From Methanoflorens sp963701995 (lineage in GTDB: Archaea > Halobacteriota > Bog-38 > Methanoflorentales > Methanoflorentaceae): DNA of 64,000 bases. The stretch spans positions 2,051,297 through 2,115,296 of the forward strand of contig OY969693.1 of the NCBI GenBank assembly GCA_963701995.1, in the 5' to 3' direction. The notes beneath the pieces were generated by a model that saw only the letters and a program-made list of their open reading frames with translations, ran no database searches and was not told the DNA's origin. The position numbers were made by a program, and so were the translations under genes. Shown here piece by piece: positions 39,705 through 49,276 of the stretch (the stretch's first letter is position 1; the number at the start of each line of letters is the position of its first letter).

Positions 39705-41095
39705 CGCACAGTGCCTCCTATGTTCTCGAGCGCCTTCATCAACGCCCGAGCCTTGAGCTCCGTCTCCGTCCATTCGTTCTCAGGAACGGAGTCAGCAACG
39801 ATGCCGCCTCCCGTCTGCAGGTGACACGTGCCCCCTTTCGCAAACAGCGCCCGTATGGTGATCGCAAAATCCATATCGCCGTTGTACGAAAAGTAGCCGA
39901 CCGCACCTGCGTACGGTCCGCGCCGGACGGGCTCAAGCTCTTCGATGATTTCCATTGCGCGAACTTTAGGTGCGCCCGACACCGTGCCTGCCGGAAACGC
40001 CGCTCGCAAGACGTCAAAGCAGTCCGCGCCATCGCGTAATTTCCCAGCAACCAGCGAGACGATGTGCTGCACGTGGCTGTAACGCTGCACGTCCATGAAC
40101 GCAGGAACGTGCACGCTTCCGGCCTCGGCAACTCGGCCTACATCGTTGCGCGCCAGATCGACGAGCATAACGTGCTCCGCTAGCTCTTTCGGGTCGCTAA
40201 GAAGGTCGTCCGTAAGCTCAGCATCTCTTATGGGGTCTCCCGTAATCGGGCGACTGCCGGCTATGGGAAAGCTCTCGATCCTGTCATCGGTGAGTTTCAC
40301 GAGGGTTTCAGGACTCGTCCCTATTATAGCGCGGTCCTGCATCTTCAGGTAGAACATGTACGGCGAGGGGTTCATCGCTCTAAGCGTGAGATACACGGGT
40401 GCCAAATCGCCGGAAAACGCGAAGCTGTAGCGTTTCGATAGGACCGCCTGAAAAATGTCGCCAGCGGCGATGTACGCTTTCGCCTTCTCCACCATCGACG
40501 CGTACTTCGCCTTGCCGACGTTTAGGCGCGGATGCGCAATGACAAAGTCGCCCGGCTCACAGGGCCTGCGCAAGAGGGCAGAGAGCTCTTCGTAACGGTT
40601 CTCCTCGAGGTGGAAGTAGAACGCCTCACGGCGCAAGTGGTCGAGAACTATCCCGTCGTCGTAGATACCCATTTCGAGGTCAGGAAAGTCAAGATCGTCG
40701 ACGGCCGTTTGTGGCAAACGCTCCCAATAGCGGACGGCGTCGTAGGAGAGATAGCCGACAGCTCCGCCGAGGAATCCGTATCGATGGTGTCCGTGCTGCT
40801 TTAGGCTGATGTGGCTCTGAACAGCTTCTAAGGGGTCCTGCACGTGTTTCTGATGCTGATTAACGGTGGTGACGCCATCCTTGACGCTCACGACCTTGGT
40901 CGGATCAACTCCGACGTAAGAATATTGAGCGGTGTTTCCCAGGCCGGTTCGCGATTCGAGCAGGAACGCGTAATCGTGCCCTGCGCTCAGCTTAAAGAAA
41001 ATTGACGCGGGCGAAACGTAAGGAATTCGATGAAAACACACTTCACGAACGGGGGTTCGTGCGGTCAGATTGTCGGCGTCGCTAAAAACATTCAC
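39701..41095 (-). CDS. trpE: anthranilate synthase component I
   Basis: Chorismate-binding subunit, 464 residues, first step of tryptophan synthesis. AGDIFQAVLSKRYSF, SPYMFYLKM, SPETLVKL, ARNDVGRVA and FPAGTVSGAPKVRAMEIIEE are conserved. The N-terminal LLESRTGLGNTAQYSYVG holds the feedback region (the LLES motif that binds tryptophan in many TrpE). GTG start with GGAGAG nine bases before. It is the first gene of the operon. Confidence 0.95.
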   Translation of the reverse strand: MNVFSDADNLTARTPVREVCFHRIPYVSPASIFFKLSAGHDYAFLLESRTGLGNTAQYSYVGVDPTKVVSVKDGVTTVNQHQKHVQDPLEAVQSHISLKQHGHHRYGFLGGAVGYLSYDAVRYWERLPQTAVDDLDFPDLEMGIYDDGIVLDHLRREAFYFHLEENRYEELSALLRRPCEPGDFVIAHPRLNVGKAKYASMVEKAKAYIAAGDIFQAVLSKRYSFAFSGDLAPVYLTLRAMNPSPYMFYLKMQDRAIIGTSPETLVKLTDDRIESFPIAGSRPITGDPIRDAELTDDLLSDPKELAEHVMLVDLARNDVGRVAEAGSVHVPAFMDVQRYSHVQHIVSLVAGKLRDGADCFDVLRAAFPAGTVSGAPKVRAMEIIEELEPVRRGPYAGAVGYFSYNGDMDFAITIRALFAKGGTCHLQTGGGIVADSVPENEWTETELKARALMKALENIGGTVR

Positions 41096-41651
41096 CCATA
41101 ATCGCTCTCCAAGTTATGCTAAAAAGTATACATCAACGTACTATAAAAATCTTTTTAGTACATCAATATACTTTTCTAAATCCCGGCCTTCTATGACCAG
41201 TTTCTGCATTTTGCTGCGTCGTTCAATCGTCGTCAGAGTACCATGCCCATGCGTGCGTTCTTTGGGTCAATCGTGAATTGTCTGACAGAAATGGCCCGCT
41301 TGCCCTCTTGCATAAACTATCGTAATCATCTCTTGTTTTGTCGTGAAGCTGCGTATCGACGACTGTACAAGCGAGCGACCAAGACCAGCACTAGTGAAAG
41401 AGTAGACCTATGCTCGAAACAAGCTTTTGCCGCCGAACGATTTTAGGGGTGTCGCCCTGCCACCGTGACAACTAGCAACGATTTTCAGCTCGCAGCCACC
41501 ATCCTTAGCCTACGTATCGTCAACGCTCCGCCAGCGCTGCCAACGGAGTGACCTACCGAACGATTTGGGCCATTTTGGCGCCCAGGAAGCGCTCAAATCC
41601 GGGTGAAAGCACTTATGCTTGAAGGTTGGATTACGCGACAGGTGATCAATC
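41096..41651. other. trp operon upstream region
   Basis: About 550 bases without a gene. The first 80 bases hold the trp promoter and repeats described at 41129; I see nothing else in the rest. Confidence 0.5.
41129..41172 (-). promoter_or_regulatory. trp promoter with direct-repeat operator
   Basis: TACATCAACGTACT (41129-41142) and TACATCAATATACT (41159-41172) differ at two bases and start 30 bp apart, three helical turns. The minus-strand TATA box TTTTTATA (rc of 41142-41149) lies between them. The TGTACT/AGTACG elements resemble TRP boxes (TGTACA) bound by TrpY upstream of trp genes in methanogens, so a TrpY-type repressor is likely; no trpY gene is seen here. Confidence 0.6.
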
Positions 41652-41957
41652 GTGCGTTACATGGTATATTTTGAGGTTCCTGTCGAAGTCGGCAATCGCA
41701 TAGATTTCGAAGGAGGAGGACCGGGGCCAATCTTCGGCCATATCATGGAAAGGTTCGCGCCAGAAGCGTCGTATACACAGGCCGGCATGCGCGCTGTTTT
41801 CATGGTGGCCGACCTAGTTGAGGCACAAATGACGGAGCTCATGCTCATTGTGTTGAAAAAGTTCGGCACGTACCCAGAGTTTACGCCCGTAATTCCTGGA
41901 GCGGCGACGCCTGGAATTGCTGCGAAGGCGATAGAAGAGGCGAAAAAGGCACCCTAG
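41652..41957 (+). CDS. hypothetical protein, 101 residues
   Basis: Soluble protein starting MRYMVYFEVPVEVGNRIDFE, with GPIFGHIMERFAPEASYTQ and a hydrophobic MTELMLIVLKKFGTYPEFTP stretch. It looks like a ferredoxin-like small domain of the DUF3303 type, but I am not sure. The GTG at 41652 is preceded by a weak ribosome site. Composition is normal for the genome. Confidence 0.6.
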   Translation: MRYMVYFEVPVEVGNRIDFEGGGPGPIFGHIMERFAPEASYTQAGMRAVFMVADLVEAQMTELMLIVLKKFGTYPEFTPVIPGAATPGIAAKAIEEAKKAP

Positions 41958-42261
41958 GTCAGTGACTTGTTCGCTTACTTTTTTAGCTCTCGCATAGCGA
42001 GAACAACTTAGCGCGACTTGGAGCGGCGCCTGCAAATGACGAGTGGTAACAAACGGCGCGCTAATCGCCGTCACGCGGGAGTTGTGGTGGTTTTCACGCC
42101 CCGTCGCGAGCAGCCACTGCGCGCAAACTCAAGGCTAGCCTCCGAATGCTCACATCCGTCCGTTCCGCAGCGTGACGTCGCGTTCGGTCTGCGACCTGAC
42201 AAAAAGAAGTGTGCCGTTGCGTGCTCATCGGGCGTGGTGGTGACTGCTACCGCAGAGCCGG
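41958..42261. other. no gene seen
   Basis: About 300 GC-rich bases between two small genes; no start, motif or RNA gene recognised. Confidence 0.4.
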
Positions 42262-42579
42262 TCACGTCTTCCACACGTGGCTCAGCGAAAACCTGCCACG
42301 GGTCGCTCGGTCTAGTTGTTCAGTGAATTCAAGGGCCAACTTGAGAAACTCGGCTCGCACGAACGCTTCAGAGAACGTGGGATCGGCCTCGTGCACCCTG
42401 CGCGCGAGCACAAACGAAACGAGACTCGGCTCTAGGTACCGGTGTTCATATCTTCGGGCGACTTCATCGACCGCCAGCTGCAGCAGCTCACGGAGGCGCT
42501 CCTGTTCAGCCGCAGCACCAAAGTCAATCGTTTCCGCATACGCTTGGTTCGACGCGCTTGCTCGCACTACCAACACCAC
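42262..42579 (-). CDS. hypothetical protein, 105 residues
   Basis: Helical, charged protein on the minus strand (ERLRELLQLAVDEVARRYEH then FSEAFVRAEFLKLALEFTE). No motif recognised. GTG start; no clear ribosome site, so the first residues are uncertain. Its composition and length favour a real gene. Confidence 0.5.
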   Translation of the reverse strand: MVLVVRASASNQAYAETIDFGAAAEQERLRELLQLAVDEVARRYEHRYLEPSLVSFVLARRVHEADPTFSEAFVRAEFLKLALEFTEQLDRATRGRFSLSHVWKT

Positions 42580-42884
42580 GAAACCGCTGGTTCGTCAATC
42601 AGCTTAAGCCTTGTGATTTGATCGCGTTTTCTGAAGCTCGGATGCTCGCTTCCCTTTCACGCGTCCTAGTCGTTGCACCGTACGCCCGTCAAGCGTACCA
42701 GCGGCGAAAACCAAACGAAACACACGCGCAGCTGATTCCACTAGTGGATAACGCGCCGCACGAGCAGTTCCATCAACGCGCTCAGCGCACCTCGAAGCGA
42801 CAATGATACGCGAGGGCCAGAGCGGAATGGGAAAAACGGGGAAGGAACTAAGGGCAAAGAGGGATATACACGCGACCGATCATC
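42580..42884. other. no gene seen
   Basis: About 305 bases between the small minus-strand gene and the nuclease-like gene; no supported gene. Confidence 0.4.
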
Positions 42885-43610
42885 GTGATAAGCGACTCGG
42901 ACGCCCGTGATCTCTCTAAGCGGTATGCGCGCTACGAACCGCGGCAGCGCTCACCGCGCAGTTTGGCCGGCGTGTTCATCGGCTGTGATCTCGGCCGCGC
43001 CGATGACTTTTCCGCTGTCGTCGCGATCGAGAAGATCGGCGAGAGCCTGTTCACCGGCGGAGCGCCCGACGCCCCGTGGGCAACACTCGGAGGACTGCGC
43101 GCGGGCCGCGGCGAGGCGCTCGATCAACCGGTCAAGCTGCGGGTTCGCCACATAGAGCGGTTACCCCCAGGCACGCCCCGGCTCACGATCATAGGTCGGG
43201 TCCGCGCGCTCACCCCAAAACGGTCGGCCGGGGCACGGCGGTTGGTGCCACACTACCTCATCGTGGACGCTACGGGCGTAGGCCTCTCCGCCATCGACGC
43301 GTTCCGGGCAGCACGCCTCCTGCCGATGCCCGTGGTGATCGGCGGTGACGACGTTTCGTACGGGGGCGGCTTTTACCGCGTCCCGAAGCGTGACCTCGCA
43401 CGCTCAGTAAAGCTGCTGCTCAACAAAAGTTGGCTCCGCGCCACAAAAGACCTGCCGCTATGGGACCTGTTGAAAGATGAACTGCGGGATTTCGCTACCA
43501 GGGTCAGCATCAGTTCCGGCGGCCCGTGGGAGGAAGCGTGGCGCGATGGCGAATACGATGACCTGGTGCTCGCGGCAGCGCTTGCGTGTTGGTACGCGCT
43601 CCAATACTAG
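42885..43610 (+). CDS. RNase H-fold nuclease-like protein (terminase nuclease-type)
   Basis: 241 residues with the three acidic blocks of the RNase H/terminase-nuclease fold: FIGCDLGRADDFSAVVAIE (D35), HYLIVDATGVGLSAID (D near 129) and WRDGEYDDLVLAAALACWYA (D near 227), the last block typical of phage large-terminase C-termini. There is no ATPase domain and no phage gene nearby, so this is a stand-alone nuclease-like domain, perhaps a domesticated phage remnant. It is GC-rich relative to its neighbours. GTG start without a strong ribosome site. Confidence 0.65.
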   Translation: MISDSDARDLSKRYARYEPRQRSPRSLAGVFIGCDLGRADDFSAVVAIEKIGESLFTGGAPDAPWATLGGLRAGRGEALDQPVKLRVRHIERLPPGTPRLTIIGRVRALTPKRSAGARRLVPHYLIVDATGVGLSAIDAFRAARLLPMPVVIGGDDVSYGGGFYRVPKRDLARSVKLLLNKSWLRATKDLPLWDLLKDELRDFATRVSISSGGPWEEAWRDGEYDDLVLAAALACWYALQY

Positions 43611-43961
43611 CCGTCTGGCTCGCGCTGGCTGCGACGCTTGTTCTTTGGTGCACAAGCAACACGTTTAAGGCAGAGGCGCCCTATAACCTTAAGTTTAAAC
43701 CTGTTATCGTCGCACACGACGCTCGAGGAGGATCGGTTGTAATGACTGAAAAAGCGTAGGGAATCGCCGCCTATGCACTGCTTCAAAACAGCGAGGGCAA
43801 GCGCGAGCGAAAGGACGTGCAACCCACCGTCTCAGGCAGCTTAGCCGCGACTTGGTCGAACTGAGCCCGTATCGCATCCTCTCGGCGGCCGACGCATGGC
43901 GCCATCGGTGCCACGCTAATATCAGGCGGTGCGAATGCGCAGGACCGACGTCCGTTGTCTT
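43611..43961. other. no gene seen
   Basis: About 350 bases. GAGGAGG is followed by a five-codon ATG frame (MTEKA) at about 43743, perhaps the start of a lost gene; nothing else is seen. Confidence 0.35.
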
Positions 43962-44549
43962 TCACCTGGTAATATTAAACGACTGCATCATGTTCTGTGC
44001 TATCCCGACGTAATTGGGGTACACGTCTTGTGTCGCCACGTAAGTCAATGCGTAACCGGTGTTGTTGACCAGCGTTAGCTCGATGATGCCTTGCCTTGTA
44101 GTGCCTCCGCTAACGAGAGTAAAAACGAGTTTGTGCGCAGGGTAACCTGCGAGCGTGGTATTGCTCGAATTGAACTTGAAGCTAGTCGCGTTTTGCTGTA
44201 GTGCCGATATGAGATCCTGCGAATATCCATCGAGCGTCACGCTCTGTCTTGAAAAATTCTCAGGCGCTGCGATGGTAAATGACATGTCCACGCCGCTCAC
44301 GTTGAAATAGGCATTTGCGTAGATCCCCCCCGGTTCTGTGCGTTGCCATGACGGGGGATACTGGATCGCAACGCCGGCGGAGCGGTTCGTGTAGTTGAGG
44401 TATCCGGAGATGTTTTTAGGGACGAACGTCGGGCTTCGCGTCGGCGAAGCGCTCGGGGTGGGTGAAGTGTTATTGCTGGCGCATCCCGCGGCGCAGACCG
44501 TGGCCGTCAGCAGCAGGGCCACGATTATCACAAAAAAGTGTTTTCGCAT
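43962..44549 (-). CDS. secreted lipoprotein (PsbP-like/DUF1795-type)
   Basis: 195 residues. Signal peptide and lipobox AAGC, then a Ser/Thr/Pro linker (NNTSPTPSASPTRSPTF) and a domain that starts YTNRSAGVAIQYPPSWQR, the usual start of PsbP-related proteins in archaea and bacteria. It contains many N-x-S/T sequons, suggesting surface glycosylation. Function unknown; likely anchored outside the membrane. Confidence 0.75.
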   Translation of the reverse strand: MRKHFFVIIVALLLTATVCAAGCASNNTSPTPSASPTRSPTFVPKNISGYLNYTNRSAGVAIQYPPSWQRTEPGGIYANAYFNVSGVDMSFTIAAPENFSRQSVTLDGYSQDLISALQQNATSFKFNSSNTTLAGYPAHKLVFTLVSGGTTRQGIIELTLVNNTGYALTYVATQDVYPNYVGIAQNMMQSFNITR

Positions 44550-44947
44550 CTTGGAACCCCCACTGGGGTACGAATGTCGCGCCCTGACATATAGCTTCGC
44601 GTCTGTCCGTCTTCAAGCGAGCGACGATCACGACAAGCTAGCGTACAGGACACCTGTCCTGCTTTGGCAAAGTCCCCGTTGCACGTTAGTTCGTGTGTCG
44701 CGAGCCTCTGAGAACACTCAGTGAGTAAGCGGACAACATATCGCAGCGTGTACATCGAACAAACCCAGGAAGGTGCTCAGAACGTCTCAGGATTCGAATG
44801 GATAATTCAAAAGAGTCCACGCCCGGTTTAGATATTTATATGTGGTATGTATATGTGCTGACAGTATAGACGCACGAATCAACTCAGTGATATGTCCTTA
44901 AGAGGGCGGCCTGGTGGATCGGCAAGCGAACGGACAAGCACGACAGC
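44550..44947. other. CDP-alcohol phosphatidyltransferase upstream region
   Basis: About 400 bases without a gene. TTTATATG at 44835-44842 is the likely TATA box for the gene at 44948, leaving a leader of about 80 bases. Confidence 0.45.
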
Positions 44948-45583
44948 ATGAGCCTTTTGTACCGCTATAAGCCACACAAAGACACAGTTCTCCTATCGGT
45001 CGCAACGCGGCTAGACGGCGCGGGCGTTACCCCCAACCAGATCACGGCGCTCGGATTGTGCTTTGCGTTCTCCTCAGGGCTCGCGGCGCTCCGTGGTCAC
45101 CTCTACACTGGCATCATCCTTTTCGCCATCGCTGCCTTTTTCGACGTGCTCGACGGCTCTGTTGCGAGAGGTGCAAACCGTTCAACGGAATTCGGATTGT
45201 ACTTTGACGGCATATCTGATCGGTTCTCAGAGCTCTTCTTCGTCGTCGGTGCCGTGTTTGGAGCAGGCGTGCCCCCCTCTGCTTTTTTCGTGATTGGAGG
45301 CGCTTTCACGCTCTTGTTCGCGCGGGTCTACGGTCGGGCGCACGGAAGGGGCCCCGTGTTCACTATGTTTGGGAGGCCTGAGCGGCTGGCGCTCCTCGTT
45401 GTAGGAATCCTCAGTCCCGCGCCCCTCAACACGGTGCTTTTTGTCGCAGCAGCCCTGTGCTGTGTCATTTCATCTGCGCAAATCCTTGCTTTAGGACGAT
45501 CTCGCAGGGCAAAAATCGGACGAGCCAGAGGCGCTTCAAATGACCGGCAGACACGGGCCCGCGCGATACAAAGGAACAATTAG
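44948..45583 (+). CDS. CDP-alcohol phosphatidyltransferase family protein
   Basis: Membrane enzyme that joins a CDP-lipid to an alcohol in phospholipid synthesis, 211 residues, about six hydrophobic helices. The full signature D-x2-DG-x2-AR-x8-G-x3-D-x3-D is present (DVLDGSVARGAN ... FGLYFDGISD). In archaea such enzymes make archaetidyl-glycerol, -serine or -inositol; which one cannot be told. The C-terminus is a basic tail. Confidence 0.85.
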   Translation: MSLLYRYKPHKDTVLLSVATRLDGAGVTPNQITALGLCFAFSSGLAALRGHLYTGIILFAIAAFFDVLDGSVARGANRSTEFGLYFDGISDRFSELFFVVGAVFGAGVPPSAFFVIGGAFTLLFARVYGRAHGRGPVFTMFGRPERLALLVVGILSPAPLNTVLFVAAALCCVISSAQILALGRSRRAKIGRARGASNDRQTRARAIQRNN

Positions 45584-45703
45584 CCAATGTGCCCCGTTAG
45601 CTCAGCGCGCTCTCCAATGATGAACCAAGCATCAGTTGCTGGCCGGACGCTAACGTCGTGAAACACAAGTACGATGCGCTCCCTGTATATCACCGAGCAC
45701 GCA

Positions 45704-46315
45704 ATGCACTTCAGGAACATCGACGCCGTGGTTTTCGATGCGATGGGCGTCACCTTCGTGGAGGGCGACGACGTCACCAATCTGCTTATTCCTTTTGCCG
45801 CTCGCGAGTGCGGCTGCACGAACCGAGAGGCGATTCGACAGCTGTATCTGCCGGCGAGTCTTGGACGGATATCGTCTCAGGAGTTCTGGGCGCGGGTTGG
45901 GTGTGCACCCGCCGGCGAACGAAAGTACCTCAACACGCAACTGAAGCTCGATCCTGACTTTATCGCCGTCGCTGAACAGCTGAAGAAGCGTTATGTGCTT
46001 GCTATGCTGTCGAACGACGTAAGCGAGTGGTCCGCCTATCTTAGAAGGCGCTTCGCCCTCGACCGACTCTTCACGTCAGTCGTTATCAGTGGTGATTACG
46101 GCTTCAGGAAGCCTGACCGTCGGCTGTATCAAGTCCTTCTGCGATCACTCAGTGTTGCACCACGCCGGTGCGTTTTCGTGGACGACCAGCCGCGAAACCT
46201 GGAGACCGCGGCGCAATTAGGGATGCACACGGTGTGTCGCATCCGAGACGATCGCGATCCGCCAACCTACGAGCCCGCCATAGAGTCGCTTAGCGACCTA
46301 CTCACGCTCCTATGA
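45704..46315 (+). CDS. HAD-superfamily hydrolase
   Basis: 203 residues from ATG at 45704 (MHFRNIDAVVFDAMG); an upstream ATG at 45674 is possible. Motif I is VVFDAMGVTF, motif II is MLSND, motif III GFRKPDRRLYQ, motif IV CVFVDDQPRN. Motif I lacks the second Asp (DxD) used by phosphatases, as in dehalogenase-like members, so it may not be a phosphatase. Substrate unknown. Confidence 0.8.
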   Translation: MHFRNIDAVVFDAMGVTFVEGDDVTNLLIPFAARECGCTNREAIRQLYLPASLGRISSQEFWARVGCAPAGERKYLNTQLKLDPDFIAVAEQLKKRYVLAMLSNDVSEWSAYLRRRFALDRLFTSVVISGDYGFRKPDRRLYQVLLRSLSVAPRRCVFVDDQPRNLETAAQLGMHTVCRIRDDRDPPTYEPAIESLSDLLTLL

Positions 46316-46540
46316 CGACACGATCACTTGAACGGCGACGGCGGATCGCCGTCCGCTAATTGGGGCTTTTAGCAGCGGGATGCACTTGTGATGAGGTGCA
46401 CCCGATTGCCACGAGGTGTGGAGAAACGCAAGGCGGCCAGACCGTTACCAACGCAGCCATCGGCTACAGCTGTTGAACCTGAATAAGGAGAAGAGGCATA
46501 TATGCGATCACACATACGGACAGCAGAGGAGGTTTCGCAA

Positions 46541-46621
46541 ATGGAGACCGTAAGCGGACTTATTGAAGAGCTGAAAAGTGACGACTGCGACGCCAGTGGC
46601 ACGGGCAATAGACGACAGTAA
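46541..46621 (+). pseudogene. HEAT-repeat protein fragment
   Basis: METVSGLIEELKSDD followed by a stop after 26 residues, with GAGGAGG seven bases before the ATG. It matches the first repeat of HEAT-repeat proteins (compare MIESLVRQLKSND at 52). Probably a truncated relic of a second HEAT-repeat gene. Confidence 0.4.
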
Positions 46622-46721
46622 TCACTAGCAGGATCTATGATGCATCTGCTCGCGCTGGTTGCGCGATGCCGGTGCTTGATGGTTCGGACCACTGGTAGCG
46701 CCCGTTTGTTAGACTAATCGC

Positions 46722-48155
46722 ATGCAGCCCAGCGCAACGTTGAAGAAGCTTAGTTTCTTTGACGTCACCAATTTACTCGTCGGGGCTATCGTCGGCGCCG
46801 ACATCTACGTCGTCGCCTCCTTAGGTAGCCAATATCTCGGGCCAGCAAGCCTCGTCGCGTGGGTGGCGGCCGGACTCATCGCCATTATCATCGCGCTTAA
46901 CTTTGCCGAATGCGCAACGCTCGTGCCACGGGTCGGCGGCGCTTACGCGTACGCCCGAGAGGTGTGGGGAGATTTCGCGGGGTTTATCGTCGGCTGGCCG
47001 CTCTGGGTCGCCGAAGTGGCGGCGCTCGCCGTTTTTCCCGTCGCCTTCGTGCGGTACTTGACGTTTTTCTTCCCTACCCTCACCACCGTGGAGGGTGTGG
47101 TCATCAAGGTGCTCTTCATCGCGTCGATCACCTACGTCAACATACGCGGGACGAAGATGGCCGGAAGAGCCAATGACGTTCTCACGATTGCGAAGCTAAG
47201 CCCTCTTCTGCTGTTGATCGTCGCGGGGGTGATCTACATGGGATTTAATCCCGCGGCAACCTATGCGAACTTCGTGCCCTTTGCCCCGCTCGGCTTCGAC
47301 CACTTTGGACAGGCGCTCGTTTTGATCTTCTGGGCGTACGCCGGGTTTGAACTCGCAGCTATTCCGTCGAACGAGATTGAAAATCCGACCCGGACGATAC
47401 CCAAGGCCATCATCGTCGGAATGGCGATAGTCACGCTGTTCTACCTGTTGACGAACTTCGTCATCATCGGCGTCGTTAACTGGACGTCGCTCCAGTTCGA
47501 TCCCGCGCCCCTTGCCACCGCCGGCAGCGTGGCGTTTTCGCTAACGCCCACGCTGGCACTGGTCGGCGGCCTCATACTCGGCGTTGGCGCGCTGATATCC
47601 GTTTCTGGGTCCGATGAGTCGGGCACGTTGTCGACGTCCCGACTGTCCTATGCCATCTCACTCGACGGACTCTTTCCACGTTTCTTTAGCGACATTCACG
47701 CGCGATACGGCACGCCGCATAAAAGTCTCATCGCCCAAAGCATTCTTGCGTTGGGCCTCTCGCTGTTCGGGGGCTTAACTCAGCTCATCCTCTTTTCGAC
47801 CTTCAACCTTGCGTTCGTGTATCTCGTCACCAGTTCAGTGGTTCTCGCACTACGAGAGCGTGGACGGATTAGAGCGGGCCGCACGGTCATTGAAAAGATG
47901 ACCGGGCCGATTCTCCCTGTCGCCGGCATACTCTTGTCGGCGCTTTTGATCTTCGAAAGCGGCATAACAACGGTCATTTATGGACTCATAACGATTGCAA
48001 TCGGGATCCCTATTTACGCGTTCTATTCACCACGGAGCGAGGTAGCAGTCGTTAAAGCGACTTTTTATTCCACGGAGGCTGTACTTGCGCGAGTTGCGCG
48101 GACGCAGCGGGTCTTTCTGGGATATTTGTTGCGACTGGTAACACCCCGACGCTGA
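46722..48155 (+). CDS. APC-family amino acid permease
   Basis: 477 residues with about 12 membrane helices. The first helix has VGAIVGADIYVV-like APC substrate-site layout, and FAECATLVPRVGGAYAYARE with VWGDFAGFIVGWPLW is a family signature. ENPTRTIPKAI follows helix 6. Probably imports an amino acid or amine; the substrate is unknown. The next gene downstream is on the other strand. Confidence 0.88.
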   Translation: MQPSATLKKLSFFDVTNLLVGAIVGADIYVVASLGSQYLGPASLVAWVAAGLIAIIIALNFAECATLVPRVGGAYAYAREVWGDFAGFIVGWPLWVAEVAALAVFPVAFVRYLTFFFPTLTTVEGVVIKVLFIASITYVNIRGTKMAGRANDVLTIAKLSPLLLLIVAGVIYMGFNPAATYANFVPFAPLGFDHFGQALVLIFWAYAGFELAAIPSNEIENPTRTIPKAIIVGMAIVTLFYLLTNFVIIGVVNWTSLQFDPAPLATAGSVAFSLTPTLALVGGLILGVGALISVSGSDESGTLSTSRLSYAISLDGLFPRFFSDIHARYGTPHKSLIAQSILALGLSLFGGLTQLILFSTFNLAFVYLVTSSVVLALRERGRIRAGRTVIEKMTGPILPVAGILLSALLIFESGITTVIYGLITIAIGIPIYAFYSPRSEVAVVKATFYSTEAVLARVARTQRVFLGYLLRLVTPRR

Positions 48156-48164
48156 CTCTATCCC

Positions 48165-48205
48165 CACTGATGCTAACTTCGCTCTGGTCAGTGTTCCTTT
48201 TATTC
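48165..48205 (+). terminator. possible terminator after the permease
   Basis: CACTGA and TCAGTG form a 6-bp stem with a long loop, followed by TTCCTTTTATTCTTT. Weak. Confidence 0.3.
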
Positions 48206-48451
48206 TTTCCTTGATGAGAGACGTGAAATTGCGAATCGCGACACGTTTGTGGACACGGCGTCTTAAGAAGATCATTAATCACATGACCAAGGGCTGGCAA
48301 GGCGTTCGCTCACAAAAAAACCATTGTGCCAACAACTAGGAACAGGGCGGGGACGGCCCGACCCGCGACGACAGGCGATGCGGTGGGGGTCAGTGGCTAC
48401 CCAGACGTCTGGGAAGCGACCAGTTTAGCTGCGTCTCAGGTGTTCTCGTGT

Positions 48452-49276
48452 TCACATCTCCCGTCGCTTCGTTATGTACAAGGCTAATATGAGACCAATT
48501 ATGAAGTACACGAAAATCACCGCAAGCGCCTGCGCCACCGAAGGGTAGTACTGCGCGACAGTAAGAGTTCTCGTAGTGTTACGAAACGTCCGCTCTACGG
48601 TGCGCACTACATCCACAGGGTAGGGCTGCTGGAAGATGTCGAGAACAATGCCCGATGCAAAGGTAATTGTAAACCACGGCTTAAAGTGTGCAATGCTAGC
48701 TCCCACACGGTCAATTATGGGCAGTATCAAAAAAAACGTAAAAAACGTGAGCACGACCGAATACACTGAGCTTCTGAAAATCGCACTGAAGAGGTAAGCG
48801 ATCGCTAATATCCCAAACAGATAGGCTAAGGCATACAAGAATGAGAGGCTAGTGTTCGCCGCAATGCTCCCGTCAATCGCAACCACCGCGATTACGGTAA
48901 TGGCGTAGTAAAGCACGACGGCCCCGACCGATATCGTGGCGCTTGCGATGAACTTGCCAAGCACGAGCACGTGCCTCTTCACCGCGTTCGGGAAAAGCAG
49001 AAGGCCTGTCTTTTGTTCAAATTCAGACACGATTGCGTCTGCCCCGAAGAACGTCGCACAGAGCACTATAAGGATTCCGATTTCGGTAAGCATACCCGAC
49101 GTAAATGTCGTCGGATCAGGGTCATATCCGGAGCCTATGATGGGAGGCACTACTAGGTTTAGGATACCTATTATGACAATCAGTGCAATTATGATGAGCA
49201 GCCTCTTGCCGCGTAGATACTTGAGCAGCTCGTATTTTGTCACAACCGCCATCTGTCTAAGATCACTTGGCGGCAC
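48452..49276 (-). CDS. ABC-2-type transporter permease
   Basis: 274 residues with six hydrophobic helices (first one LLIIIALIVIIGILNLVVPPI; last one LAVIFVYFIIGLILALYI). The soluble loop FEQKTGLLLFPNAVKRHVLVLGK before helix 3 is typical of ABC-2 permeases that remodel membrane (NosY-like). Pairs with the ATPase gene at 49276; the stop and start overlap, so they are co-translated. Substrate unknown. Confidence 0.85.
   Translation of the reverse strand: MPPSDLRQMAVVTKYELLKYLRGKRLLIIIALIVIIGILNLVVPPIIGSGYDPDPTTFTSGMLTEIGILIVLCATFFGADAIVSEFEQKTGLLLFPNAVKRHVLVLGKFIASATISVGAVVLYYAITVIAVVAIDGSIAANTSLSFLYALAYLFGILAIAYLFSAIFRSSVYSVVLTFFTFFLILPIIDRVGASIAHFKPWFTITFASGIVLDIFQQPYPVDVVRTVERTFRNTTRTLTVAQYYPSVAQALAVIFVYFIIGLILALYITKRREM

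Noticed and set aside
45590..45640. tRNA-like start GCCCCGTTAGCTCAGC
   Set aside because: No matching T-arm, anticodon arm or acceptor downstream.
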